21,146 bases of DNA, taken from the NCBI GenBank assembly GCA_016937315.1, contig JAFGWD010000325.1, positions 1 through 21,146 on the forward strand, written 5' to 3'. Both the position numbers and the translations under genes were made by a program. Position 1 is the first letter of the stretch. Every line of letters starts with the position of its first letter. Positions 1-7,454 of this stretch are shown in pieces. The DNA comes from Rhodospirillaceae bacterium (GTDB lineage: Bacteria > Pseudomonadota > Alphaproteobacteria > Rhodospirillales > Rhodospirillaceae). The notes beneath the pieces were generated by a model. The model saw nothing but the letters and a program-made list of their open reading frames with translations, ran no database searches and was not told where the DNA came from.

Positions 1-454
1 ACAGCCGGATATTCTAATTGCCGATTCTGGGCGTGCCATTGCCGTGCGTGGAAAAGATGGATACGGATTTCTGACCGATGGGCGAGGGGCTTTTGTGCGG
101 TCCGTTTGGCAGGCGCGTACGGCTGAGGCGATGGAACTGGGGGAGGGGTGGCAATGTAAAATGGCGGGGTGTCTGACGACATCACAGGCCGGTTGGCGCG
201 TTGCACGCAGTGACAGTGTACGACGTTTTGCGGACATCTGTTCGGGGGTGTCGGTGCTGGTGGCCCGATACTCTGTACCGCAAGACGTAGCTGCCACGTG
301 TGGTGTGCCGTTGATTTTGGATACACCTGCATTGCAAAGGTATGGTGCCATGGCGCTTTGGCTGGATGACAGCGGAGCGGTGAAGCGCATGGAAAGTTCA
401 GGAGAGCGGCGTGGCCGCCGCCCCTGGATACAGCAAAATAACGGTGATCAATAG
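1..454 (+). CDS. comEC: ComEC/Rec2-family DNA uptake protein, C-terminal fragment
   Basis: This is the last 150 codons of a gene that starts before the window; the frame begins at base 2 and ends at TAG 452-454. The visible part resembles the soluble C-terminal tail of ComEC: a strand reading DILIADSGRAIAVRG, further on a Ser-Gln/Cys-Gly-Val region and LILDTPALQRYGAMALWL, then an Arg-rich end with GRRPW. In the family the membrane channel and metallo-beta-lactamase-like domain carry single-stranded DNA across the inner membrane during transformation; in many alphaproteobacteria the natural role is untested. The 3' end overlaps the 3' end of convergent lexA by 7 bases, so there is no room for a separate terminator. 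Identification rests on tail similarity and on the lexA neighbourhood, because none of the catalytic or channel domain is visible. Confidence 0.7.
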   Translation, partial: QPDILIADSGRAIAVRGKDGYGFLTDGRGAFVRSVWQARTAEAMELGEGWQCKMAGCLTTSQAGWRVARSDSVRRFADICSGVSVLVARYSVPQDVAATCGVPLILDTPALQRYGAMALWLDDSGAVKRMESSGERRGRRPWIQQNNGDQ

Positions 455-1149
455 CGACGAATCAGACCGACCAAGCGCCCCTGCACGGAGACCCGATCTG
501 GTCCGAATATGCGGGTTTCGTAACGTGGGTTTGCAGGTTCCAAAGCGATGGATTCGCCCTTGCGACGCAAGCGCTTCAAGGTCGCTTCGTTCTGGTCCAC
601 CAGGGCAACGACGATAGCCCCATTCTCCACAGTATCGGTCTTACGGATCAAAACTGTATCGCCATCAAAAATTCCGGCGTCGATCATCGAATCGCCTTCG
701 ATGGTTAGGGCGTAGTGTTCGCCACCGGTGAGCATGCTGGCCGGGATATCCACTGCGCTGGTGAGGTCGCTTAATGCCTCAATCGGTGATCCTGCGGCAA
801 TCTTGCCGTACAGGGGGATAGATACGGAATCTGCACTGGAAGCTACGGGAACCCCTGCAAACTGCTTACGAAAACCACCAGCGATGACTGTGGGTTGGAA
901 GGGAGAGGGCGGGGTTTGCTCCATGGAAGCTACGTTTTCTGGGAGCTTTATGATTTCCAAGGCACGGGCACGATGAGGCAATCGACGGATGTATCCCCGT
1001 TCTTCCAAACTGGAAATCAGCCGATGAACACCGGACTTTGAGCGCAGCCCCAACGCATCTTTCATTTCATCGAAAGAGGGAACGATTCCATGGTGTTTGA
1101 GGTGGCTGTCGATCAACAGCAGCAAGTTGCGTTGCTTTGCGGTCAGCAT
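448..1149 (-). CDS. lexA: LexA repressor, SOS regulator and self-cleaving protease
   Basis: LexA represses DNA-damage genes and is inactivated when RecA-ssDNA filaments stimulate its self-cleavage. The 233 residues show the winged-helix DNA-binding domain (about 1-65, MLTAKQRNLL at the start), a linker longer than in E. coli LexA and typical of alphaproteobacteria, and the S24 peptidase domain. The scissile bond is Ala119-Gly120 in KIAAGSPIEA. The catalytic Ser154 lies in EGDSM and Lys192 in EATLKRL, so cleavage chemistry looks intact. The ATG at 1149 is preceded by a strong AGGAGG site (plus-strand 1159-1164, spacing 9). An operator-like GTTC-N7-GTTC sits 54 bases upstream, implying autoregulation. 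The gene follows trpC on the same strand but probably has its own promoter in the 78-base gap. Confidence 0.96.
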   Translation of the reverse strand: MLTAKQRNLLLLIDSHLKHHGIVPSFDEMKDALGLRSKSGVHRLISSLEERGYIRRLPHRARALEIIKLPENVASMEQTPPSPFQPTVIAGGFRKQFAGVPVASSADSVSIPLYGKIAAGSPIEALSDLTSAVDIPASMLTGGEHYALTIEGDSMIDAGIFDGDTVLIRKTDTVENGAIVVALVDQNEATLKRLRRKGESIALEPANPRYETRIFGPDRVSVQGRLVGLIRRY

Positions 1150-1202
1150 GGGTGGTGTCCTCCTGGGTGTCGGGTCATCCCCGCCACAATGCAGCCACCT
1201 TT

Positions 1203-1217
1203 GTTCTACTTTGGTTC
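1203..1217 (-). promoter_or_regulatory. LexA operator (alphaproteobacterial SOS box)
   Basis: The plus strand reads GTTC, seven bases, GTTC, which is GAAC-N7-GAAC in the lexA direction. Direct repeats of this form with a 7-base spacer are the known LexA-binding motif of alphaproteobacteria, unlike the palindromic CTGT-N8-ACAG of gammaproteobacteria. It lies between the trpC stop and the lexA start, where an autoregulatory operator is expected. Binding itself is inferred. Confidence 0.85.
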
Positions 1218-1227
1218 CCGGACGAGA

Positions 1228-2037
1228 TCAAGCTGAAATCGCATTTTCACCCAGCAAAAGCATGCGTGTGGCAGCAGCCACATCACTTTGACGCATCAGA
1301 GATTCACCAACCAAGAAGCGTCGTGCACCAACCATGGCCATGCGGTCCAAATCAGCACGGGTTTTCAGGCCGCTTTCTGCCACCAGAACACGGTCTGAAG
1401 GGCATAATGAGGCCAATGTCTCGGTGGTGTCCAGAGTGGTGGTCATGGTTTTGAGGTTGCGGTTGTTGACCCCTAATAGGCGACTTCTCAGTTTTAGGGC
1501 GCGGTCGAATTCTGCTGCATTGTGAATTTCCACCAACACATCCAGGCCGAGGTCAATCGCGGCCTGTTCAAGCTCTCGGGCTTGGGAATCTTCCAGTGCG
1601 GCTATGATTAAGAGGATAGCGTCCGCACCCCAAGCACGCGCTTCGACCACTTGATATGGATCCAACATGAAGTCTTTGCGTAATACGGGCAGATCACAGG
1701 CATTGCGTGCCGCCCACAGAACGTCTGGCCCTCCCTGAAAATAGGGGGCATCGGTCAGCACCGACAGGCACGCCGCACCACCCGCGACATAAGCCTGTGC
1801 CAATTCCACAGGGTTGAAATCCGGGCGGATCAGGCCTGCGGAGGGGGATGCCTTTTTGATTTCAGCAATCAGTCCAAAGCCGGTGGCTGCAACCGCTCGA
1901 TCTAAGGCTGCGGCAAATCCGCGTGGTGGGGGTTGATCGGCGGCACGCCCAATCAATTGCGAAAGCGAAACAGTGGCTTTCGCCGCCGCGATTTCATCGC
2001 GTTTCGTCGCACAGATTTTTACCAGAATGTCGCTCAA
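1228..2037 (-). CDS. trpC: Indole-3-glycerol-phosphate synthase
   Basis: TrpC closes the indole ring of CdRP with loss of CO2 and water, giving indole-3-glycerol phosphate in tryptophan synthesis. It is a single-domain TIM barrel. The hallmark segments appear in order: AEIKKASPS (58-66), LSVLTD (91-96), VLRKDF (118-123), VEIHN (169-173), GVNNRNL (189-195), VAESG and FLVGESLM near the end. The open frame extends 19 codons further upstream, but that part lies inside trpD and is not family-like. I choose the TTG at 2037, which gives 269 residues starting MSDILVKICATKRDEIA. It has GAGG just upstream and is separated from the trpD TAA by one base, which suggests translational coupling. It is the last gene of trpG-trpD-trpC, with lexA following. 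Confidence 0.95.
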   Translation of the reverse strand: MSDILVKICATKRDEIAAAKATVSLSQLIGRAADQPPPRGFAAALDRAVAATGFGLIAEIKKASPSAGLIRPDFNPVELAQAYVAGGAACLSVLTDAPYFQGGPDVLWAARNACDLPVLRKDFMLDPYQVVEARAWGADAILLIIAALEDSQARELEQAAIDLGLDVLVEIHNAAEFDRALKLRSRLLGVNNRNLKTMTTTLDTTETLASLCPSDRVLVAESGLKTRADLDRMAMVGARRFLVGESLMRQSDVAAATRMLLLGENAISA

Positions 2038-2038
2038 G

Positions 2039-3067
2039 TTAATCCTCGTTGGTAATCCGGATGAAGTTCGCCAGGACGTCCTTTGCCGAACCATCCTTCA
2101 TGACTTTCAATGCCATACGCACACCATCTTGAAGTGACTTCGCAGCATTGGAGACCACCAAGGCTGCCGCTGCGTTGAAGGCCACGGCATCGCGCAGAGG
2201 GATCAGCCCGACTGGAACGTCAGGTTCCAGAATGGCGCGTAAGGCAGCGGCGTTAAAGTCCGGGTCACCGCCTTTTAAGGCCTCCGGTGCAACGCGGACA
2301 AGCCCCACATCTTCCGGTGCAATAGAGAATGTGGTGACCTTGCCGTCTTTCAGTTCGGCAACATCGGTCGGGCCGGTGGTGGTGATTTCATCCAGGCCAT
2401 CGGAGCCATGCACCAACCACGCACGTTCTGCTCCCAGGTTGCCAAGAACCTGGGCCAAAGGCTCCAGCCAGTCCTTGGAAAAGACGCCGATCACCAAACG
2501 TTTTACGTTCGCGGGATTGGCCAGCGGACCCAGGATATTAAAGATCGTGCGGGTACCGATTTCAACACGAGTCGGGCCAACATGTTTCATGGCGCTGTGG
2601 TGACGTGTCGCCAACATGAAACCAATGCGAGCCTCAGCGATAGAGCGTTCGACCACTGGCAATTCGGCATCCAAATTGACACCAAGGGCTTTGAGGACAT
2701 CAGCAGAACCGGATTTCGACGTCTGTGCCTTGTTGCCGTGTTTGGCAACGGTGACACCGCATGCGGCGATGACCAGTGCGGCACCGGTCGAAATGTTGTA
2801 GGTGCCGGAGCAATCTCCGCCAGTACCGACAATATCTACAGCATTGGCGGAGGCTTTGACCATCAGCGCCTTCGCTCGCATAGTGCGTGCGGCACCGGTG
2901 ATTTCTGCCACGGTTTCGCCGCGCATACGCATCCCCATCAAAAGAGCACCAATTTGCGAGGGCGTTGCCTGACCGGACATGATGATGTCGAAAGCCAAGG
3001 CCGCGTCATTCTCGGACAGGGTTTCTCCCGTCGATATACGGGGCAGTATGGGCTTCAAATCGCTCAT
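2039..3067 (-). CDS. trpD: Anthranilate phosphoribosyltransferase
   Basis: TrpD transfers phosphoribose from PRPP to anthranilate, the second committed step of tryptophan synthesis. The 342-residue length is normal. The PRPP pyrophosphate loop GTGGD is at 81-85, KHGN at 109-112 is followed by SKSGSADVLKALG, and GPLANP and HGSDGLDE appear in their usual order. The ATG at 3067 is the first in-frame Met; upstream there is only a weak purine-rich site (GAAAGA). The gene lies 15 bases after trpG and 1 base before trpC, so the three genes almost certainly form one transcript. No frame damage is visible. Confidence 0.97.
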   Translation of the reverse strand: MSDLKPILPRISTGETLSENDAALAFDIIMSGQATPSQIGALLMGMRMRGETVAEITGAARTMRAKALMVKASANAVDIVGTGGDCSGTYNISTGAALVIAACGVTVAKHGNKAQTSKSGSADVLKALGVNLDAELPVVERSIAEARIGFMLATRHHSAMKHVGPTRVEIGTRTIFNILGPLANPANVKRLVIGVFSKDWLEPLAQVLGNLGAERAWLVHGSDGLDEITTTGPTDVAELKDGKVTTFSIAPEDVGLVRVAPEALKGGDPDFNAAALRAILEPDVPVGLIPLRDAVAFNAAAALVVSNAAKSLQDGVRMALKVMKDGSAKDVLANFIRITNED

Positions 3068-3082
3068 GGTTTTTATCTTTCG

Positions 3083-3661
3083 TTAAGCTGTCGCCGCAAG
3101 TGTAAGAAAGGTCTTGAGGATATCGTGTCCGTGCTCAGAGGCAATGCTTTCGGGGTGGAATTGCACGCCAAAAATCGGCAATTCGGCATGTGCCAATCCC
3201 ATGATCAGACCATCTGGGCTTTCGGCTGTGACCTTCAAGCAAGCGGGCAGGGTTTCCCGCTCCACCAATAGGGAATGATAACGCGTTGCTTGGAAAGGGC
3301 TGGGAAGTCCTGCGAAAATATCAGTGCCTTGATGGTGGATTTCACAGACTTTTCCGTGCATCGGTTCTGGTGCGCGAATGACGTGTCCACCGAAGGCTTG
3401 GCCTATGGTTTGGTGGCCTAAGCACACCCCAAACAGGGGCAAGCGCTTTTCCGCCGCCAATGTCACCAAGGGCAGACAGATCCCGGCACGATCCGGGTCG
3501 CAGGGACCAGGAGACAGGATAATGCCCGTCGGGGCCTTAGCAAAGACATCCTCCGGAGTGAGGGCATCGTTGCGTACAACCTCGACGTCAGCCCCTAACT
3601 CCCCCAGATAATGCCACAGGTTATAGGTGAAGCTGTCGTAGTTATCGATCAGCAGATACAT
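3083..3661 (-). CDS. trpG: Anthranilate synthase component II, glutamine amidotransferase
   Basis: TrpG releases ammonia from glutamine and feeds it to TrpE for anthranilate formation. The 192 residues form one class I glutamine amidotransferase domain. The oxyanion-hole segment LSPGPCDPDRAG is at 49-60, the nucleophile Cys80 is in FGVCLGHQ, and the partner residues His169 and Glu171 are in VQFHPES. MLLIDNYDSFTYNL-type residues at the start are typical and fix the ATG at 3661, although the upstream site (GGGG, spacing 10) is modest. In some bacteria this subunit also serves PabB; no pabB is seen here. Its partner trpE lies about 2.3 kb away beyond two opposite-strand genes, an unusual separation. 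Confidence 0.96.
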   Translation of the reverse strand: MYLLIDNYDSFTYNLWHYLGELGADVEVVRNDALTPEDVFAKAPTGIILSPGPCDPDRAGICLPLVTLAAEKRLPLFGVCLGHQTIGQAFGGHVIRAPEPMHGKVCEIHHQGTDIFAGLPSPFQATRYHSLLVERETLPACLKVTAESPDGLIMGLAHAELPIFGVQFHPESIASEHGHDILKTFLTLAATA

Positions 3662-3817
3662 CGGCCAGAAACCCCATTTGTCCGCGCTTTGTTTCGGCGC
3701 ACAGGATGGACGTCTGACATAGGCGCGTCAAGGGTGGGAAAGGGGTTCTGGTCTGTTCGCGCTCACCTAGTGTAAGGTCCATGCTGTCTTTTCTGATCCA
3801 GGATAAGGAGTTCACGT
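3662..3817. promoter_or_regulatory. Divergent intergenic region between trpG and yibQ-like gene
   Basis: This 156-base gap lies between two genes that diverge, so it should hold a promoter for trpGDC and one for the deacetylase gene. I could not pick convincing -35/-10 pairs by eye. A search for a Trp-rich leader peptide on the trpG strand found none: the short frame starting at 3720 contains no Trp codon and lacks a ribosome site. The AAGGAG at 3805-3810 serves the downstream TTG start at 3818. Confidence 0.4.
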
Positions 3818-4870
3818 TTGGCCCGCCGTCCCGCACGAAAACCGCCGCGCAGACAGAACGCGGCTTGGTCCATTCTTCACAGTCTTGTTAAGACAAAGCC
3901 TCAGACACGGCGGCGGGTGGGGTGGTCGTGGCGCGTGATCGTGCTTTGCACATCAGGAGCCTTGGCCATGGGGGTCGCGTTGGGGTGGTGGGGAAGTGCA
4001 CACATGATGGCGCGTTCAACGGCACCATTACCCCGCGTTGTCGTCCAGCGGCCATCACAGCCGCAACCGGTTGCACCTAGAGTGGTTGAGCCAGTGGTCC
4101 CAGAAGAACAGGTGGCCGCGCTACCGCCCGCCAAAGCCGTCCTTCGCCAACCTGCATGGCGGCATTACGCAATGGATTTCACACCGATGGCGAAACGCCC
4201 CATGATTGCCATTGTGATTGATGATATGGGGGTGGATGCGCGGCGTTCTGCACGGGTTATCGCGATGCCAGCGCAGTTGACCGCGTCGTTTTTGAGTTAT
4301 GCACGAAATCTTCGGGCACAAGCGATGGCGGCTCACGCCGCTGGCCATGAATTGTTGCTGCATATGCCGATGGAACCAAGTGGATCGGGCTATGACCCTG
4401 GCCCGGATGTTTTGCTGACCTCCATGGATCCGGATGCCATCCGCGTGCAGTTGCGGCGGTCGCTGTCATCCTTTTCCGGGTATATCGGGATCAACAATCA
4501 TATGGGGAGCAAATTTACGTCCGATGAAACCGCAATGCGGGTGGTCATGCAGGAACTTCATCAGGACGGTTTGCTGTTTTTGGATTCGTTGACGTCAGGG
4601 AAGTCAGTGGGGCGGAAGGTTGCCAACGCTGAAAATGTTGTAAACTTAACCCGCGATGTTTTTCTGGATGATGATCCACAGCCTGCCGCGATCCAAAAAC
4701 AGCTCCGTCGGCTTGAAACCCATGCACGCAAGACCGGCTCTGCGATTGCCATCGGGCACCCGCGTGATACCACCATTGCGGCCTTATTGGAGTGGTTGCC
4801 ACAAGCGGAAGCCGAGGGGTTCCAACTGGTGCCGTTATCGGCACTGGCAAAGGCTAAATATGGGAAATGA
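3818..4870 (+). CDS. Divergent polysaccharide deacetylase (YibQ/DUF610-type), membrane-anchored
   Basis: The 350-residue protein has a basic N-terminus (1-38), one membrane segment about 39-60, a Pro/Val-rich linker about 70-110, and a periplasmic domain from about 128 on. The domain carries the family signatures IVIDDMG (132-138), HMPMEP (182-187), NNHMGS (226-231), LDS near 255-257 and IGHP (312-315). The fold is related to NodB polysaccharide deacetylases, but the substrate is unproven; alphaproteobacterial members often sit near envC and ctpA, which are absent here. The start is TTG 3818, preceded by AAGGAG at 7 bases spacing; no ATG lies near enough to compete. It points away from trpG and is followed by a methyltransferase on the same strand. 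Confidence 0.85.
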   Translation: MARRPARKPPRRQNAAWSILHSLVKTKPQTRRRVGWSWRVIVLCTSGALAMGVALGWWGSAHMMARSTAPLPRVVVQRPSQPQPVAPRVVEPVVPEEQVAALPPAKAVLRQPAWRHYAMDFTPMAKRPMIAIVIDDMGVDARRSARVIAMPAQLTASFLSYARNLRAQAMAAHAAGHELLLHMPMEPSGSGYDPGPDVLLTSMDPDAIRVQLRRSLSSFSGYIGINNHMGSKFTSDETAMRVVMQELHQDGLLFLDSLTSGKSVGRKVANAENVVNLTRDVFLDDDPQPAAIQKQLRRLETHARKTGSAIAIGHPRDTTIAALLEWLPQAEAEGFQLVPLSALAKAKYGK

Positions 4871-4872
4871 GT

Positions 4873-4922
4873 CATGCCTAAAGGAACCTTAAACGGCGGG
4901 GACGTCGTTTTCCTTCGGCATG
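4873..4922 (+). repeat. Imperfect inverted repeat / hairpin before methyltransferase gene
   Basis: CATGCC (4873-4878) pairs with GGCATG (4917-4922), and AAGGAA (4881-4886) pairs with TTCCTT (4910-4915). The internal loop is 2 by 1 bases and the apical loop is 23 bases, inside which AAACG/CGTTT could pair instead of part of the inner arm. The structure begins just after the deacetylase stop and swallows the ATG at 4920, which argues for the later ATG at 4944 as the methyltransferase start. There is no long T-run after it, so it is not a standard terminator. Confidence 0.55.
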
Positions 4923-4943
4923 CTGGGAAAATGGGGGCTTTCT

Positions 4944-5912
4944 ATGGGGAATGACGCGCTGATATGGGAAGAGCCTTTACGTGATTTGCTTTGGGAATCT
5001 CATTCCAATGCTTTGCCATCACGAAAGGCGGGGGCACGTAAAGGGGGAGCCCTAGGAAGACTTTCTTTGAATTGCCAGCCGTCGCATTCACAAGAACGGA
5101 TCAGATTACCGTCGGAGATGTCAGACAGAGAACTTGCGTTTCTTTGTGGTTTGCTCCGGCGAAAGCGTCCAGAGAAGGTTCTTGAGGTCGGTGTTGCCGC
5201 AGGTGGCACATCTGCTGTCATTCTGAAAACGCTAAATCTTCTCGGGGGTAAGGCACGTTTACACTCTGTCGATCTTTCTTTCAGAGCCTACAGACGAACG
5301 GAGTGTGAAACCGGCTATCTTGTCGCAGAAAAGTTGCCAGAACTTCGGCAGAACTGGGATCTGCGGACGGGTGGGTCTGTGGATGCCTTTGTGGATGACA
5401 TTGGCGACGGCATTGACTTTTGTATACTGGACACAGTGCACCGTCTGCCAGGAGAGTTGCTCGACTTTCTGGCTATTCTTCCGTATCTAAAAAACGGGGC
5501 CGTTGTTGTTGTCCATGACACGCAACTGCATCTCATCAAGCCGGAATTTCCCACTTATGCAACGTGTGCTCTCTTGAGTGTTGTTGCAGCAGAAAAAATT
5601 ATCGTCAAAGACAGCAAACGCAATGAGGGCGTAGCGAATATCGCAGCCTTCATCGTGACGGAGGACACGCGGAAATACATCGCAAATGTATTTTCAGCCT
5701 TCATGCTGCCTTGGGCCTACATGCCAAGCGATCAGATTCTGAGTGATGTCCTTGCCGGAATGGAAAAGCATTACCCGCCATCGCATATCGACTTTTTCAA
5801 GCGTGCGGTGAATCTCCAATGTCTCGCCAACGGTGCTGATCGCAAGTATGAAACAGATGAAGCGGACGAGGTCTTCTTAAAAGCCGAGGCGCCCCAAGCA
5901 GGCCATATATAG
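4944..5912 (+). CDS. Class I SAM-dependent methyltransferase, substrate unknown
   Basis: With the start at ATG 4944 the protein has 322 residues. A Rossmann-type methyltransferase core is visible: VLEVGVAAGGTS (79-90, SAM-binding motif I), HSVDLS (107-112), FCILDTVH (159-166), then PYLKNGAVVVVHDT (180-193). This pattern fits the Methyltransf_24 / cephalosporin-hydroxylase-like group, often found near sugar or surface-polymer genes, but the substrate cannot be read from the sequence. The 4944 start has GGGGG six bases upstream, whereas the ATG at 4920 lies within a hairpin and lacks a clear ribosome site. Sampled stretches are poorer in GC than neighbours (26/60 at 5221-5280 and 25/60 at 5581-5640, against 36/60 at 17701-17760), hinting at separate origin. 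The stop TAG lies within the downstream hairpin. Confidence 0.8.
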   Translation: MGNDALIWEEPLRDLLWESHSNALPSRKAGARKGGALGRLSLNCQPSHSQERIRLPSEMSDRELAFLCGLLRRKRPEKVLEVGVAAGGTSAVILKTLNLLGGKARLHSVDLSFRAYRRTECETGYLVAEKLPELRQNWDLRTGGSVDAFVDDIGDGIDFCILDTVHRLPGELLDFLAILPYLKNGAVVVVHDTQLHLIKPEFPTYATCALLSVVAAEKIIVKDSKRNEGVANIAAFIVTEDTRKYIANVFSAFMLPWAYMPSDQILSDVLAGMEKHYPPSHIDFFKRAVNLQCLANGADRKYETDEADEVFLKAEAPQAGHI

Positions 5913-5924
5913 GCCTGTTTGGGG
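5892..5924. terminator. Strong hairpin between convergent methyltransferase gene and trpE
   Basis: Thirteen bases (5892-5904, beginning CCCCAAGCAGG) pair with 5912-5924 (ending GTTTGGGG) with one G-U wobble, leaving the 7-base loop ATATATA. The methyltransferase stop TAG spans the loop and the first base of the right arm. The location between two convergent genes fits a terminator acting on one or both strands. Neither side has a proper T-run, so termination by this hairpin alone is uncertain, though the inverted repeat itself is clear. Confidence 0.6.
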
Positions 5925-5957
5925 GTATCCGCGTATCGTGCTTAAGGGGAGAGGTGC

Positions 5958-7454
5958 CTATCGGGCGTAGCGGGGAGCGACTTCGGCGGCACGCAGGAGC
6001 GCACGGGCTTTGTTGCGGCTTTCCTCGAATTCCTTGTCTGGGTCACTGTCGGCGACAATACCGCCACCGGCCTGCACGTACATGGTGTTGTCCTTGACGA
6101 CGGCAGTGCGTAGGGCGATGCAGGTATCCATGTCGCCATTACCGGAAATATATCCAATACATCCGGCGTAAATGCAGCGTTTGACCGGTTCCAATTCGTC
6201 GATGATTTCCATGGCGCGGACCTTTGGCGCACCAGACACCGTACCTGCGGGGAAACCCGCCATCAGGGCATCCATGGCGTCGCAATCGGCGCGTATGCGG
6301 CCATCGACATTGGAAACGATGTGCATGACGTGGGAATAGTATTCCAGAACCATCTGCTCGGTAACGGTGACGCTGCCAATTTCCGCCACACGCCCAACGT
6401 CATTGCGGCCCAAATCCAAAAGCATCAGGTGCTCGGCACGTTCCTTAGGATCGGCCAACAAGGATTTGGCAAGGGCGGCGTCTTCGTCCTTGTCCTTGCC
6501 GCGCGGAGCCGTCCCGGCGATGGGGCGAATGGTGACGATGCCATCGCGCATCCGCACCAGAATTTCCGGGCTGGCTCCGACGACATGGAAACTGCCGAAA
6601 TTTAAGAAGAACATAAAGGGCGACGGATTGGTGCGGCGCAACGCACGATAGAGAGCAAACGGCGGCAAATCGAACGGTACGGCAAAACGTTGCGACAGCA
6701 CCACCTGGAAGATATCGCCCGCTAAAATGTATTCCTTGCCTCTGGCGACCATGGTCTTGAAGTCGTCGCGACTCATATTGGAAACCGGCAGAGCCGAGCC
6801 TTCCATTGCTGTGACGGGACGTTGGTAGGGGAGGCTGCGCCCGACATTGGACAAGGCATCGGCCAAGCGCTCCCGCGCATGGTCGAAGGCGACGCTGGCG
6901 GCAACGTTTGCTTCTGGTCTAACCGGCGTGACCAGGGTCAAGGTGTCGGCAATGGTGTCGAAGACCGCAATTAGGGTCGGGCGGACAAACAGGCCATCGG
7001 GGACATGCAGTGTATCTGGGTTCTGGCAGGGAATATCTTCGACCAGCCGTATGGTGTCATACCCCATGTAGCCGACTAAACCCGCAGCCATGGGCGGCAG
7101 GCCGTCAGGGATATCGACACGGCTTTCCGCGATAAGAGCACGCAGAGAATCCAGTGGTGCGGTCTTTTCGGTTTCAAAGGCGTCGGGCGTAAAACGGGCT
7201 TGCCGGTTGATGTCCGCCACGTTGCCTTGGCACCGCCAGATGATATCAGGGTTCAGTCCAACGAATGAATACCGTCCACGTACCGCACCGCCTTCGACCG
7301 ATTCCAGAAGAAAGCTGTTGGGGCGTCCGTCGGCCAGCTTCATCATCACCGAAACCGGGGTTTCCAGATCAGCGGGCAAGGTCATCCAGACAAGCTGCGG
7401 CTTTCCGGACTCATAGGTGGCGTGGAAAGTTTCAAAATCCGGAATGACCTGCAT
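5958..7454 (-). CDS. trpE: Anthranilate synthase component I
   Basis: TrpE converts chorismate to anthranilate with ammonia from TrpG. The 498 residues include the N-terminal regulatory half and the C-terminal chorismate-binding half. LLES at 49-52 is the motif tied to tryptophan feedback inhibition in this family, so allosteric control is probably retained. Further marks are AAGLVGYMGYD, GDIFQVVLSQRF, IRPIAGTAPRGK, LMLLDLGRNDVGRV, FPAGTVSGAPK and the terminal GGGIVADSDPDKEFEE. The ATG at 7454 directly abuts the ppiD stop (TGAATG), with AGGAG (plus-strand 7464-7468) inside the end of ppiD, so translation is probably coupled to ppiD. No Trp leader peptide or attenuator precedes it. TrpG lies beyond two opposite-strand genes. 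Confidence 0.97.
   Translation of the reverse strand: MQVIPDFETFHATYESGKPQLVWMTLPADLETPVSVMMKLADGRPNSFLLESVEGGAVRGRYSFVGLNPDIIWRCQGNVADINRQARFTPDAFETEKTAPLDSLRALIAESRVDIPDGLPPMAAGLVGYMGYDTIRLVEDIPCQNPDTLHVPDGLFVRPTLIAVFDTIADTLTLVTPVRPEANVAASVAFDHARERLADALSNVGRSLPYQRPVTAMEGSALPVSNMSRDDFKTMVARGKEYILAGDIFQVVLSQRFAVPFDLPPFALYRALRRTNPSPFMFFLNFGSFHVVGASPEILVRMRDGIVTIRPIAGTAPRGKDKDEDAALAKSLLADPKERAEHLMLLDLGRNDVGRVAEIGSVTVTEQMVLEYYSHVMHIVSNVDGRIRADCDAMDALMAGFPAGTVSGAPKVRAMEIIDELEPVKRCIYAGCIGYISGNGDMDTCIALRTAVVKDNTMYVQAGGGIVADSDPDKEFEESRNKARALLRAAEVAPRYAR

Noticed and set aside
2408..3271. Open frame of 287 codons on the plus strand across trpD and trpG
   Set aside because: It crosses two well-conserved genes in antisense and has no recognisable motif or ribosome site.
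3658..3720. Short minus-strand frame before trpG as a tryptophan leader peptide
   Set aside because: It contains no Trp codon, has no ribosome site, and no terminator hairpin follows before trpG.
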